Positions 53,400 to 61,615 of a DNA stretch of 64,000 nucleotides are shown here, piece after piece. Positions within the stretch are counted from its first letter, which is position 1. Every line of letters starts with the position of its first letter. Position numbers and translations under genes: made by a program. The stretch comes from a virus. Under the pieces are notes generated by a model. The model searched no databases. It saw only the letters and a program-made list of their open reading frames with translations, and was not told the origin of the DNA. The stretch covers positions 1 through 64,000 of the IMG/VR virus record IMGVR_UViG_3300008261_000014; one strand, given 5' to 3'.

Positions 53400-54260
53400 A
53401 TGGCAATTAGTAGACTAGCAACAAATGTACCATTAGCAGATACAACAACTGTTATGTTTGCATCTCCAAGATCCGCTTTGATTTCTGTGATTGCTACAAA
53501 CATTGGAAGCGTAGATGACAGAATTAGCATCTATCTAGTACCTAAAGATGAAGACCAAAATCAATCTAAATGGGCTTGGCTTACATATAACACAGATTTG
53601 TCTCGTGGAAACTCCATTGAGACTTACAGATTTACAATTGGTGTAGGAGATAAGGTTTACATTCGCTCTGACCAAGGAGTTACTTCATTCTCTATGAATG
53701 GTATTTACGAGTCAATTGGATCTCAGTTTGTTATTCAGCAGCCAACAGAGCCACCAACTCCACAAATTGGAGACATTTGGTTTAACTCTACTACTAACTT
53801 AATGTATTTTTGGGCAGGTAACGCATGGATTGCCTCTGCTAACCAGACTACAATTGATAACAGTATTGACGCTCACGAGGCCTTAGCAAACCCACACCCA
53901 CAGTACGTAACAGATGCTGAATGGGAAAACCTTTTTGGTGCTAAGACAACTGACAACCTTCCAGAAGGAACTACAAACCAATACTATGTTTCAGAACGTG
54001 CACAAGATGCTGCAGCAGCAGCCCTAACACATAACGATCACGTAAACATTACTGTTACTTACGATGACCTAGCAAATAAAATTGTTCTTACTGGTACAAA
54101 TGCAACGGGTGGAGATGTAGAATTAATCCAAGACTCTGCTGCCGTACTGTTTGACCACACTACCCATAATAATATTACAGCAACCTATGACGATGCAAAC
54201 AATAAGATTGTATTGTCAGGTAATACAACAGATCTAGCATTGATCTGGATGCAGGTATAA
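53400..54260 (+). CDS. Fibre protein sharing modules with both neighbours (286 aa)
   Basis: Residues 1-110 are a beta-sandwich related to the 52732 and 54277 products (SALISVIATNIGSVDDRISI, YLVPK). Then a short knob (PQIGDIWFNSTTNLMYFWAG) and, near the end, two repeats of the 985-aa fibre (HNDHVNITVTYDDLANKIVL, HTTHNNITATYDDANNKIVL). Domain shuffling among fibre genes is evident. Structural. Confidence 0.7.
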   Translation: MAISRLATNVPLADTTTVMFASPRSALISVIATNIGSVDDRISIYLVPKDEDQNQSKWAWLTYNTDLSRGNSIETYRFTIGVGDKVYIRSDQGVTSFSMNGIYESIGSQFVIQQPTEPPTPQIGDIWFNSTTNLMYFWAGNAWIASANQTTIDNSIDAHEALANPHPQYVTDAEWENLFGAKTTDNLPEGTTNQYYVSERAQDAAAAALTHNDHVNITVTYDDLANKIVLTGTNATGGDVELIQDSAAVLFDHTTHNNITATYDDANNKIVLSGNTTDLALIWMQV

Positions 54261-54276
54261 GAGAAGAGGTGAAGAA

Positions 54277-54612
54277 ATGCCAGCATATACACCAAAACAA
54301 CTAGCAGCAGTAACACGATTAACTACTACGGCTGCAACATTGTATACAGTTCCAGCAAGCACAACTACACTTGTGAAGCAAATACTTATAGCGAATACCA
54401 GTGGTATAGACGCTAGAGCAACGATTCACATTGTGCCAAGTGGGGGAACTGCATTAGCAACAAACAAGGCCTTTGGAGAAATCCTAGTGCCTGCAAATAC
54501 TACTCAACTAGTAGATGGAAGTATCGTAGTTCCAACAGGTGCTACAATACAGTGTCTAGCAAACGTTGCAGACGCAATCAGCCTACATATTAGTGGAGTG
54601 GAGATAGCCTAA
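54277..54612 (+). CDS. Small beta-sandwich structural protein (111 aa)
   Basis: AGAAGAGGTGAAGAA upstream. Essentially a stand-alone copy of the N-terminal domain of the preceding gene (VKQILIANTSGIDARATIHI, VPSGG). Possibly a fibre cap or decoration subunit. No catalytic motif. Confidence 0.65.
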   Translation: MPAYTPKQLAAVTRLTTTAATLYTVPASTTTLVKQILIANTSGIDARATIHIVPSGGTALATNKAFGEILVPANTTQLVDGSIVVPTGATIQCLANVADAISLHISGVEIA

Positions 54613-54614
54613 AA

Positions 54615-56288
54615 ATGTCTGATGTAAGAGTTCCAGAGCCTGTTGTCTTGGCTTCCCGTAAGGGTGGCCTTGAGATTTATGGACCAGGAACAGATGGCGA
54701 TGTCACTGTTATTTCAAACATATCTTTGAATAGAGACATGTACTATAACAATCTTACAATTTTAGCAAACGTACAATTAGATACAAACGGATTTAGAGTT
54801 TTTGTTAAAGACACATTAACAATGGCAGACGCCACTTCTGTTATCGGAAGACTCGCTGACACTGTAACTGCAGGAACTATCTTTGGTGGTGGGGCTTCGG
54901 GAGTCAAAGCATCTGATACTCTTGGTGGATCTGGTGGTCTTAATAACGGTGAGAACTTCTTTGGAGAAGCAGAGTTTTATAATTTTTCACAAGCAATTGT
55001 TGCATATAAATTTGATGCAGCATTAAATAGACTTAGAACACTTCAAGGTGGATCTGGTGGAAAACCAGGTACACCAGGTAACAAAGGTGCAGACGGAGTT
55101 GCACAGCCTGCCCCTGCAGGTTCTCCAGGTGCACCAGGAAATTTAAGTCCTACATCTAGAACAAACACAGTGGGTGCCCCAGGTGGAAAAGGATCCCCAG
55201 GAAACACAGGTGCTCCAGGAAACTTAGGAACTGGAGGGCTTGGAGGTGCTGCAGGACTTGGAGGAGACGGAGGTCCAGGTGGTGGAGTAGTTGTTATTTC
55301 TGCAAGAAAAATTATAGGATCTGGAATTATTCGTGCTGACGGAAAGTCTCCAGGACCATTACCTTTACCAGGTGAAGGAACCGCAGGAAGTGTTGGTAAT
55401 CCAGGTGCACCAGGAAATACAGGAGCAAAGGCCCCAGACTTTTTTCAATTCTCAAGAACTCAAGTAAATGCAGCAGGATATAACTACAATGTATTGGCAT
55501 ATGGATACAATGCACCAACAGTAGTTACACAATTTTATCAACAACCATTTTCTGTTACATTTAACTATACCTATACTCAAGTAACTCCAGCAGTTACACC
55601 AGGATATTCTTATGTAAACGCTCCAACTCCAGGCAACGCTTGGTCTAGAGGAATCTTTGGAGTCTTTCCAGGAAGAACTGTTTCTGGAACAAACCCTGGA
55701 AGAACAGTTTTTGGAACAAACCCAGGAAGATTTGTTAGATTTCCAAGAGGTGGTGGATTCTTTCAGCCTGGAAACCCATTCTCATTCTTTCAACCAGGCA
55801 ACCCATTTTCATTTTTTCAGCCTGGACAGCCATGGTCGTATGTACAAACTGGAAGAAACTCCCCAACCCCAGGAAACCCTGGATCTTTTAACCCATTTCC
55901 ATTTACTACACAAAGACAAGTTGCTGCATCTTATACAAACTTTGGAAGCAACACAGAGTCTCGTCAAGTAGGACAAGGACCAACTCAATATTCATTTTTC
56001 TTTGTAGCATATCAGCCAGAGTCAACATCATTTATTCCTTCAGTATATGCTGAGGGTGGTCCTGGTGGAGCAGGAGGAGCAGGTGGTGCAGGAGGATCTA
56101 TTACTGCTGGACTTCCAGGAACTCCAGGAACTATTGGATATGCAGGTGGTGGTGGAGTTGTTTTACTAGTAACTGAAGACAATATTCCTTCTACTATTGA
56201 AGTTAGATCTGCTGCAGGTACAGGTGATGGTGGATACGCTACAGCAGGAAGTGTTATAATTATTAAGAATGAGGAGGATGTTAAATAA
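54615..56288 (+). CDS. Collagen-like, glycine/proline-rich fibre protein (557 aa)
   Basis: An N-terminal beta-helix-like domain (NRDMYYNNLTILANVQLDTN) is followed by collagen-like Gly-X-Y runs at residues about 145-220 (GKPGTPGNKGAD, GSPGAPGN, GAPGGKGSPGNTGAPGN) and 261-272. Nearly all prolines in these triplets are in the Y position. Residues about 350-412 are an unusual aromatic repeat (NPGRTVFGTNPGRF, FFQPGNPFS repeated). The end (GGAGGAGGAGG, GGGVVLLVTED) is glycine-rich. Located directly upstream of the oxygenase/glycosyltransferase genes, it is the obvious candidate substrate. Paralogue at 56288. Confidence 0.75.
   Translation: MSDVRVPEPVVLASRKGGLEIYGPGTDGDVTVISNISLNRDMYYNNLTILANVQLDTNGFRVFVKDTLTMADATSVIGRLADTVTAGTIFGGGASGVKASDTLGGSGGLNNGENFFGEAEFYNFSQAIVAYKFDAALNRLRTLQGGSGGKPGTPGNKGADGVAQPAPAGSPGAPGNLSPTSRTNTVGAPGGKGSPGNTGAPGNLGTGGLGGAAGLGGDGGPGGGVVVISARKIIGSGIIRADGKSPGPLPLPGEGTAGSVGNPGAPGNTGAKAPDFFQFSRTQVNAAGYNYNVLAYGYNAPTVVTQFYQQPFSVTFNYTYTQVTPAVTPGYSYVNAPTPGNAWSRGIFGVFPGRTVSGTNPGRTVFGTNPGRFVRFPRGGGFFQPGNPFSFFQPGNPFSFFQPGQPWSYVQTGRNSPTPGNPGSFNPFPFTTQRQVAASYTNFGSNTESRQVGQGPTQYSFFFVAYQPESTSFIPSVYAEGGPGGAGGAGGAGGSITAGLPGTPGTIGYAGGGGVVLLVTEDNIPSTIEVRSAAGTGDGGYATAGSVIIIKNEEDVK
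55047..55431 (+). repeat. Collagen-like Gly-X-Y coding repeats
   Basis: Imperfect 9-base repeats of the GGT-NNN-CCA type encode several short runs of G-X-P triplets, interrupted by non-triplet segments. Each run is only about 2-6 triplets. Confidence 0.7.
55668..55835 (+). repeat. Tandem PGR / FFQPGNP coding repeats
   Basis: Three NPGR-type units (about 27 bases each) followed by three FFQPGNPFS-type units (about 27-30 bases) inside the collagen-like gene. The high nucleotide similarity between units suggests recent slippage or recombination. Confidence 0.7.
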
Positions 56289-57358
56289 TGCCTATTACGC
56301 AATTTGGATCAGTTAGTCAAGAATCATCTGCTTTTACACAGACAACTACTTATTCAACAAACTATGTTTTAAATTCAGTTACAGCCCCAGTATTAACATT
56401 GGCAGTTGGAGATACATATACAATTAACCAAGACAATGCTAGCAACGCAAGCCATCCAATATGTATTGGAACAGTAGCAGACAGCACTGGAAGTGCCTTG
56501 AGTTCTGCATATGGAATTAAGTATTTCTTAAACAATACTTTGGTTGCAAACTATGCAGCATATGCTTCTGGATTTAACGCAGCAACTGCTAGAAAAATAA
56601 CTATACAGCCAAACTCATCTACACCAGTAAACTACTATTACTTTGACGGCCTTAATGCTGCAAAGGGCAATCAGATTAGAACAATCACCAGGCTGACACA
56701 AGCAACATACGACTTTAATATCATTCCAGATTCAATTTACGGATCTGGAAAAGACGGAACAGTTACAATCTCAGCAAACACAGATCTTACTAGAGATATG
56801 TATTATAGTAATCTTACTATTGCCCCAGGCGTACACGTAAACACTAATGGGTATAGGGTGTTTGTAAGAAATATCCTTACCTTTAGTTCGGCAATTGCCA
56901 ACCAAGCCACAACAAGTATTGGACTTAAGAATGGTTTTAGTGGTGTTGGATCACTTCTAGGAGGGTCTGAGGTTAGTGTATCAAATAGTCTAGGAGGAGA
57001 TGGTCTTGGCTATGCTAGTAGCCTTCCAGTGGTTGCTAACGGTGGTCCTGAGTACTATAACTTACCAATGAATGCTATTAATGGATATGCTTTTGGTGGA
57101 TCTTTAACAGTCCCACTGCCATTACGTGGTGGTGCAGGAAACGGAACTCAACCAGGTGGTGGAGTTGTTGTAGTTTCTGCAAGAAAGATGGTTGGATTTG
57201 GAACAGTTTATGCAACTGGATACTACAACTCATCTGCAATGGCATACCAAACAGGTGGTGGAGTAATCCTCCTAGTCTCTCAATTTGTAAGACCTTCATC
57301 CGTAGCACTTGATGTTACTGGGCATGAAGCAGGAACTATCAAAGAACTATTGGTGTAA
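56288..57358 (+). CDS. Fibre protein, paralogue of the collagen-like protein without Gly-X-Y runs
   Basis: 356 residues, ATG overlapping the previous stop. After a unique N-terminal domain it repeats the framework of its neighbour: GKDGTVTISANTDLTRDMYY, NGYRVFVRNILTF, GGGVVVVSARKMVGFGTVYA and GGGVILLVSQ. The collagen-like insert is absent. It may be a partner subunit in the same fibre, or the unmodified ancestor. Confidence 0.7.
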   Translation: MPITQFGSVSQESSAFTQTTTYSTNYVLNSVTAPVLTLAVGDTYTINQDNASNASHPICIGTVADSTGSALSSAYGIKYFLNNTLVANYAAYASGFNAATARKITIQPNSSTPVNYYYFDGLNAAKGNQIRTITRLTQATYDFNIIPDSIYGSGKDGTVTISANTDLTRDMYYSNLTIAPGVHVNTNGYRVFVRNILTFSSAIANQATTSIGLKNGFSGVGSLLGGSEVSVSNSLGGDGLGYASSLPVVANGGPEYYNLPMNAINGYAFGGSLTVPLPLRGGAGNGTQPGGGVVVVSARKMVGFGTVYATGYYNSSAMAYQTGGGVILLVSQFVRPSSVALDVTGHEAGTIKELLV

Positions 57359-57360
57359 TA

Positions 57361-57870
57361 ATGGAATTAATCTATTACGTTCCAGAAGGACGAACCCTTG
57401 ACGAGGATATTCTATTTAAAGCACAGCAATCAGAATGCTCACAAGTTGTTATAGGTAAATCTGATTTAATTGATTTATATCTTCAAGACCCATCAGAGCC
57501 TCAAATTGTATACATTCCAGAAACAAACACTGTGTTTTTAGAAAAAGAAACATTTCCTTTAGGAGAAGAAATTGAACTTTATTATTTAAATGAATGGTTA
57601 ATTTATGAAAAAATGGAAGATTTAAGAATTGAACTTCATTTAGTAGATATGGATGATCCAAAAAATATTCAAATAGTAGAGGAGTATCCTTTAGAAAAAG
57701 AAGGAGACATTAGGTTTGTAGTTCGTTTTACTCCAAAAACCTTTGGAGAATATTACATTAAACTTTATGATAGCAATGGATTCTTGTATAACAAATCTTT
57801 AATTGTTTATAAAGAGACTGTTGTAGAAAACAAAGACACAGAAATTGAGGCACCAAGATTTGAAGTATAA
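57361..57870 (+). CDS. Hypothetical acidic protein, beta-sandwich C-terminus (169 aa)
   Basis: Begins 3 bases after the previous stop. The N-terminal half is alpha/beta and acidic. Residues 80-150 resemble an Ig-like strand pattern (RFVVRFTPKTFGEYYIKLYD). It overlaps the first oxygenase-like gene by up to 26 bases and may be a fibre accessory or chaperone. No family recognised. Confidence 0.55.
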   Translation: MELIYYVPEGRTLDEDILFKAQQSECSQVVIGKSDLIDLYLQDPSEPQIVYIPETNTVFLEKETFPLGEEIELYYLNEWLIYEKMEDLRIELHLVDMDDPKNIQIVEEYPLEKEGDIRFVVRFTPKTFGEYYIKLYDSNGFLYNKSLIVYKETVVENKDTEIEAPRFEV

Positions 57871-58456
57871 CATTCTTGCCCCAGGAATTGTAGAATTTCC
57901 CGTTGAAGATTTAATTATTGGTGAAGATGGACTGGCTCCACTTGAATTAAAGTCTAATAGAATCATATCCTCCGATAAAAAAATTAATTACAAATTAGAA
58001 AAACTTCAAAAGACTGTGCTAGAGTGCTTGGTTTCTTATTGTGATTTATACAAAGAGTCTATTCATACCCTACAATGGCAAGAAAAGTATCAATTTTTTG
58101 TAATGAATCCAGGATCTGGAATTCAAAATATTAACCTAAATGCATCTTCTTCTATCAATGATAAAATAGATTATCTTCCATTTACAAGAAAGATAGCATG
58201 CTATGTTTTTCTTAATGACGATTACGAGGGTGGAAGTATTAAATTTGATCAGTTTGAAGACTTGATATACAAACCTAAAGGTGGTACAATATTATTATTA
58301 CCAGCAGACTTTATGTATACGCACTCAGTCAACCCAGTCCTGAGTCATTATAGATTAAGTCTCTTTACTGCTTTTCACGGTGGTAAAGATATTGATTCAG
58401 AGTTGTACGAGAAAGAAAAAGGCATAGGGACAATCTCCCTATCCTATATGAGATAA
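57845..58456 (+). CDS. 2OG-Fe(II) oxygenase-like protein lacking the HxD motif
   Basis: 203 residues from TTG 57845; TTG 57860 with GAGG nine bases upstream is an equally good start. The C-terminal half has the prolyl-hydroxylase pattern seen in its neighbour: IACYVFLNDDYEGGSIKFDQ, then KPKGGTILLLPADFMYTHSV. The distal histidine (H160) and a basic residue ten positions later (R170) are retained. However, where the iron-binding H-x-D should be, it reads PGSGIQNINLNASS. It is probably catalytically dead or uses different ligands; a partner or scaffold role is possible. Confidence 0.65.
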   Translation: MRHQDLKYNILAPGIVEFPVEDLIIGEDGLAPLELKSNRIISSDKKINYKLEKLQKTVLECLVSYCDLYKESIHTLQWQEKYQFFVMNPGSGIQNINLNASSSINDKIDYLPFTRKIACYVFLNDDYEGGSIKFDQFEDLIYKPKGGTILLLPADFMYTHSVNPVLSHYRLSLFTAFHGGKDIDSELYEKEKGIGTISLSYMR

Positions 58457-58465
58457 GGGAATAAA

Positions 58466-59131
58466 ATGATTAAAGATATGCCAAAGGAAGTAACCAAGGA
58501 TATTTTTGGTGGAGCCATTGCAATATACAATGACATCTTTACTAAAGAGCAGGCTGCAGAAATTATTGCAGCATACGAAGCAATAGATCAAGACGTAACA
58601 AGTCAAGTATCTTTTCAGGGTGCAAAAGTAGGTCAGGGACACGACGGTGGTACTGTAAGGTCAAACCAAGTGATGGCAATTGACTCTTGTGACATTGTTT
58701 CTAAGACTGCAAAAGATATGCAAACGGCAACAGAATTAATTAGAGACAGACTTGGAGCAAGCGTTAGAGACTATTGTGACTCATTTGATTTACATATTGC
58801 ATTTGACGAAGGCCTACAACTTTTAAAGTACGGTCCAGGAAAACAATACAAAGCACATTGCGATAGAGGACCAGGACATGAATACAGAACTCTTTCAGCA
58901 GTAATGTATTTAAATCCAAGTGAGTATGAAGGCGGTTCTACCTATTTTGTACATCACGATGTAAATATTCATCCACAAACACCTTCTATTGCTTTGTTCC
59001 CTTCAGACTATGCATACCTACATCAAGCAAAGCCAGTAATTTCTGGAACTAAATATGCTGTTGTAACGTGGTTAGGAGAGCCTGGAACTGAATTTTTATT
59101 GGAAGGAAACAGGTTCAGTGGTCAACAGTAA
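58466..59131 (+). CDS. Prolyl-4-hydroxylase-like 2OG-Fe(II) oxygenase
   Basis: 221 residues, ATAAGGGAATAAA upstream. The full active site is present: H131-C-D133 (YKAHCDRG), distal H186 (YLHQAKPV) and the 2-oxoglutarate-binding basic residue K196 ten positions later. The core AVMYLNPSEYEGGSTYFVHH is typical of P4H-like enzymes. The reaction would use O2, Fe(II) and 2-oxoglutarate to hydroxylate a protein side chain, probably proline. It is followed and preceded by two related genes and by a hydroxyproline-glycosyltransferase-like gene. Confidence 0.85.
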   Translation: MIKDMPKEVTKDIFGGAIAIYNDIFTKEQAAEIIAAYEAIDQDVTSQVSFQGAKVGQGHDGGTVRSNQVMAIDSCDIVSKTAKDMQTATELIRDRLGASVRDYCDSFDLHIAFDEGLQLLKYGPGKQYKAHCDRGPGHEYRTLSAVMYLNPSEYEGGSTYFVHHDVNIHPQTPSIALFPSDYAYLHQAKPVISGTKYAVVTWLGEPGTEFLLEGNRFSGQQ

Positions 59132-59639
59132 GGTTAAAGATCCTTGGATTGTTGATAATTTTTTCAAGCAATCAGATTATACTTCTATTATAAACAAGAT
59201 TAATACATTTAATTTTAACCAAGAGTGGCTTTGGTCAAATGATAATATGAATAGATGGTTTCATAATTCTCCTTATATAACCAATATACTCATAACTAAC
59301 ATTGACAAAGCAAGAAAAGATTTTGGGAGTGAGACATTGCTACCAACTTATGCTACCGTTGCTCTATACGAAAACGACAAATCGTCTTTGCCATTTCACT
59401 ATGATAGCAATGCATGCACCTATAGTTACGACGTTTGCCTGTATTCAAAAGAACCTTGGCCTGTTACTATTGAAGGTAAAGACTATGTTCTTAAAGCCAA
59501 TCAGGCTATTGCAATGTACGGTGAAGATCAATTTCATGGCAGACCACCTTTTACACCAGGAAATAAAGTATTAATGCTCTTCTTACATTATGCAGAGCCA
59601 GACCATTGGTATTTTAACTACAAAGAAAAGACTAGATAA
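59118..59639 (+). CDS. Second intact 2OG-Fe(II) oxygenase-like protein
   Basis: 173 residues from GTG, overlapping the previous gene by 14 bases. It has H94-Y-D96 (LPFHYDSNA), distal H140 (DQFHGRPPF) and K150 ten positions later, the same spacing as in the neighbour. The sequence between is quite different (YSYDVCLYSKEPWPVTIEGK), suggesting a different substrate or position. Its stop overlaps the glycosyltransferase ATG by one base. Confidence 0.75.
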   Translation: MVNSKVKDPWIVDNFFKQSDYTSIINKINTFNFNQEWLWSNDNMNRWFHNSPYITNILITNIDKARKDFGSETLLPTYATVALYENDKSSLPFHYDSNACTYSYDVCLYSKEPWPVTIEGKDYVLKANQAIAMYGEDQFHGRPPFTPGNKVLMLFLHYAEPDHWYFNYKEKTR

Positions 59640-60910
59640 TGAACATAGCAACCAGAACAAACTCATTTGAGGGAACAAACTTTGACCCTGAATACTTAGT
59701 TGACGAAAGAAAAACTTCTTCTATCTTTGTAAGCATTATTGGAGAAAACGAAGGTGTTTATGACACTATTGAAAGTTTATATAACAATGCAAGAGATCCA
59801 GGAAACCTATTTGTTAGTTGTACTATAGGAATAGTTGGTCATGGATTTCAAAACTATATAGGTCTAGAGCCACCAATCAATCATCCAAATTTAAGAATTT
59901 CATACGTTCCTACTTCTTATGTTGCTTTGGACGGCAAAGAAAAAAACTATATCTATGATACCTATGGCAAACTAAGAATGTTTACAGACTCTAAATACAA
60001 TAATGAAACATACTTCATGACTATAGGATCTGATATGCGTTTTGATCCAGACTGGGACATTGTTCTACTTAAACAATATCAGTCACTTGCTGAGTTTGAT
60101 TCAAAGGTTTTGCTTACTGCATTTCCAAGAGCCTATCTGCCACATGACAACGAAACAGAAGGTTTTAAGTTTTACATGAATCATAAAGAAATGACTACTC
60201 TACAAAGAGAAGAGTATGACGGTGCAAGGTATCCAAGTTCTGGCATTATGGAAAACTCTACTATGGTTAGATTTCTAGACAGCACAGAAGGAATCCAAAA
60301 AGATGAAGAGTTAGATGAATTCTATGATGAATTACAAATGCACAAAGACTTTTTATTTGATAATGGATTCCCATTGTACTATGGACTTAAGTTTAAAGAG
60401 AATGAAGTTATAGCAAAAACAAATGCTTTATCTTTATACTTTTTGTTTGGCAAAGCCAAAGATATTAATAGAATTAATAAAGCATCGGAAAAGACTTTAT
60501 CAATTCATGAAGACAACTTTAAAACTACTTTAAAGTTTTTTAAAGAAGGTTTTTCTTTCTACAGTATGAGATGGACACCCATCTATAAGCACTATGGATC
60601 AAGGCTGTTCCTTACAAGGACGGGCATTGACTGGGAAGAAACAAAGGTATATGAAGATTCAAACTTTAAAGATACCGAATCTTATAAAGAAATTAAAGAG
60701 ATTGTAGATTCTTTTATTGATTCAAAAGATGAAAAATTAATCTTTGATTTTAATACTTTCTTTGGTATAGATTGGGAAGGTCTAGTCTTTAAGACAAAGA
60801 CACATAGGTCAAAAAATAGTCTTGTTAATTTAATTAACTCGATGATTTCAATGTACTCATTTTCTACACAAGAAAACTCTTTGCATTGGAATAAAAGGTA
60901 TGTCAAGTAA
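59639..60910 (+). CDS. Glycosyltransferase, GT60/Skp1 GlcNAc-transferase-like
   Basis: 423 residues. The N-terminal strand-helix (SSIFVSIIGENEGVYDTIES, LYNNARDPGNLFVSC) and a later DxD-like metal motif (FMTIGSDMRFDPDWDIVLL, D132) follow the plan of PF11397 enzymes. The prototype adds GlcNAc to hydroxyproline of Skp1 in Dictyostelium. Some usual GT60 residues are not seen, so a related GT-A family is possible. In operon with the oxygenase genes (one-base overlap), it would act on their product. Cytoplasmic; no membrane segment. Confidence 0.65.
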   Translation: MNIATRTNSFEGTNFDPEYLVDERKTSSIFVSIIGENEGVYDTIESLYNNARDPGNLFVSCTIGIVGHGFQNYIGLEPPINHPNLRISYVPTSYVALDGKEKNYIYDTYGKLRMFTDSKYNNETYFMTIGSDMRFDPDWDIVLLKQYQSLAEFDSKVLLTAFPRAYLPHDNETEGFKFYMNHKEMTTLQREEYDGARYPSSGIMENSTMVRFLDSTEGIQKDEELDEFYDELQMHKDFLFDNGFPLYYGLKFKENEVIAKTNALSLYFLFGKAKDINRINKASEKTLSIHEDNFKTTLKFFKEGFSFYSMRWTPIYKHYGSRLFLTRTGIDWEETKVYEDSNFKDTESYKEIKEIVDSFIDSKDEKLIFDFNTFFGIDWEGLVFKTKTHRSKNSLVNLINSMISMYSFSTQENSLHWNKRYVK

Positions 60911-61601
60911 AAAAATACAATTTTCTTTAATTGATCCACTGTTGTCTGAGGCTGCACCAAAACCAGAGCCTGCCAATAAGAACCTTCCAGATTGGTATAA
61001 GTCTATGGATACTTACATCGGTGGTAAGTTTGATGGAATGAACGCTACTATGAAAAAATGTGTTCCTATTTTGGATTCATTGTCTACTGGCTATGTAATA
61101 AAAACATGGACGGACATCTTGGTTAAAAGAGATGGGCATGGTAACGTAGATGTTTCCTGGTCTATGGATTACGACACTAAAGCAGTAGAGGGACATACAG
61201 ACGATCAGGTAATTGGATATCCAGTGCCGTATGGTTATGAAGATACTGTTTTAAAGTTTATTAATCCTTGGAGAATTACTACCCCAGATGGTTACAGTAC
61301 AATGTTTTTTCAACCACCACATCGTGAAGATCTTCCATTTAAGATCATTCCAGGGTTTGTAGACACTGACAGATTTCCTTTAGTCATTAACTTTCCTTTT
61401 CACATCAGAAAAGATTTCGCTGGTGTAATCCCTTACGGAACTCCAATATGTCACGTTGTGCCATTTAAAAGAGATTCGTTTACTGCTGAGTACTCAGTAG
61501 ATGAAAGCAGAGGTTATCAACAAACAATGCTTAATAAGCACAACACATCTTTCGTCAATAGATATAAAAATCTATGGTGGAATAGAAAAGAATATAGATA
61601 G
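60900..61601 (+). CDS. Conserved protein, paralogue of 38736-39491
   Basis: 233 residues, AAAAGGT before the ATG, overlapping the glycosyltransferase by 11 bases. It shares with the 38736 product the blocks PKPEPANKNLPDWYKS, VPILDSLSTGYVIK, DGYSTMFFQPP, LPFKIIPGFVDTD, INFPFHIRKDF and YGTPICHVVPFKR. Placement at the end of the oxygenase/glycosyltransferase operon hints at a role in the same modification. Activity unknown. Confidence 0.65.
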   Translation: MSSKKIQFSLIDPLLSEAAPKPEPANKNLPDWYKSMDTYIGGKFDGMNATMKKCVPILDSLSTGYVIKTWTDILVKRDGHGNVDVSWSMDYDTKAVEGHTDDQVIGYPVPYGYEDTVLKFINPWRITTPDGYSTMFFQPPHREDLPFKIIPGFVDTDRFPLVINFPFHIRKDFAGVIPYGTPICHVVPFKRDSFTAEYSVDESRGYQQTMLNKHNTSFVNRYKNLWWNRKEYR

Positions 61602-61603
61602 GG

Positions 61604-61609
61604 TATACT
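61604..61609 (+). promoter_or_regulatory. -10 box in leaderless geometry
   Basis: TATACT exactly six bases before the ATG at 61616. There is no Shine-Dalgarno sequence and no clear -35. Confidence 0.5.
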
Positions 61610-61615
61610 ACGACA

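Noticed and set aside
55047-55835. CRISPR-like array in the repeat region of the collagen-like gene
   Set aside because: Repeats are short, in frame, coding, imperfect and contiguous without unique spacers.
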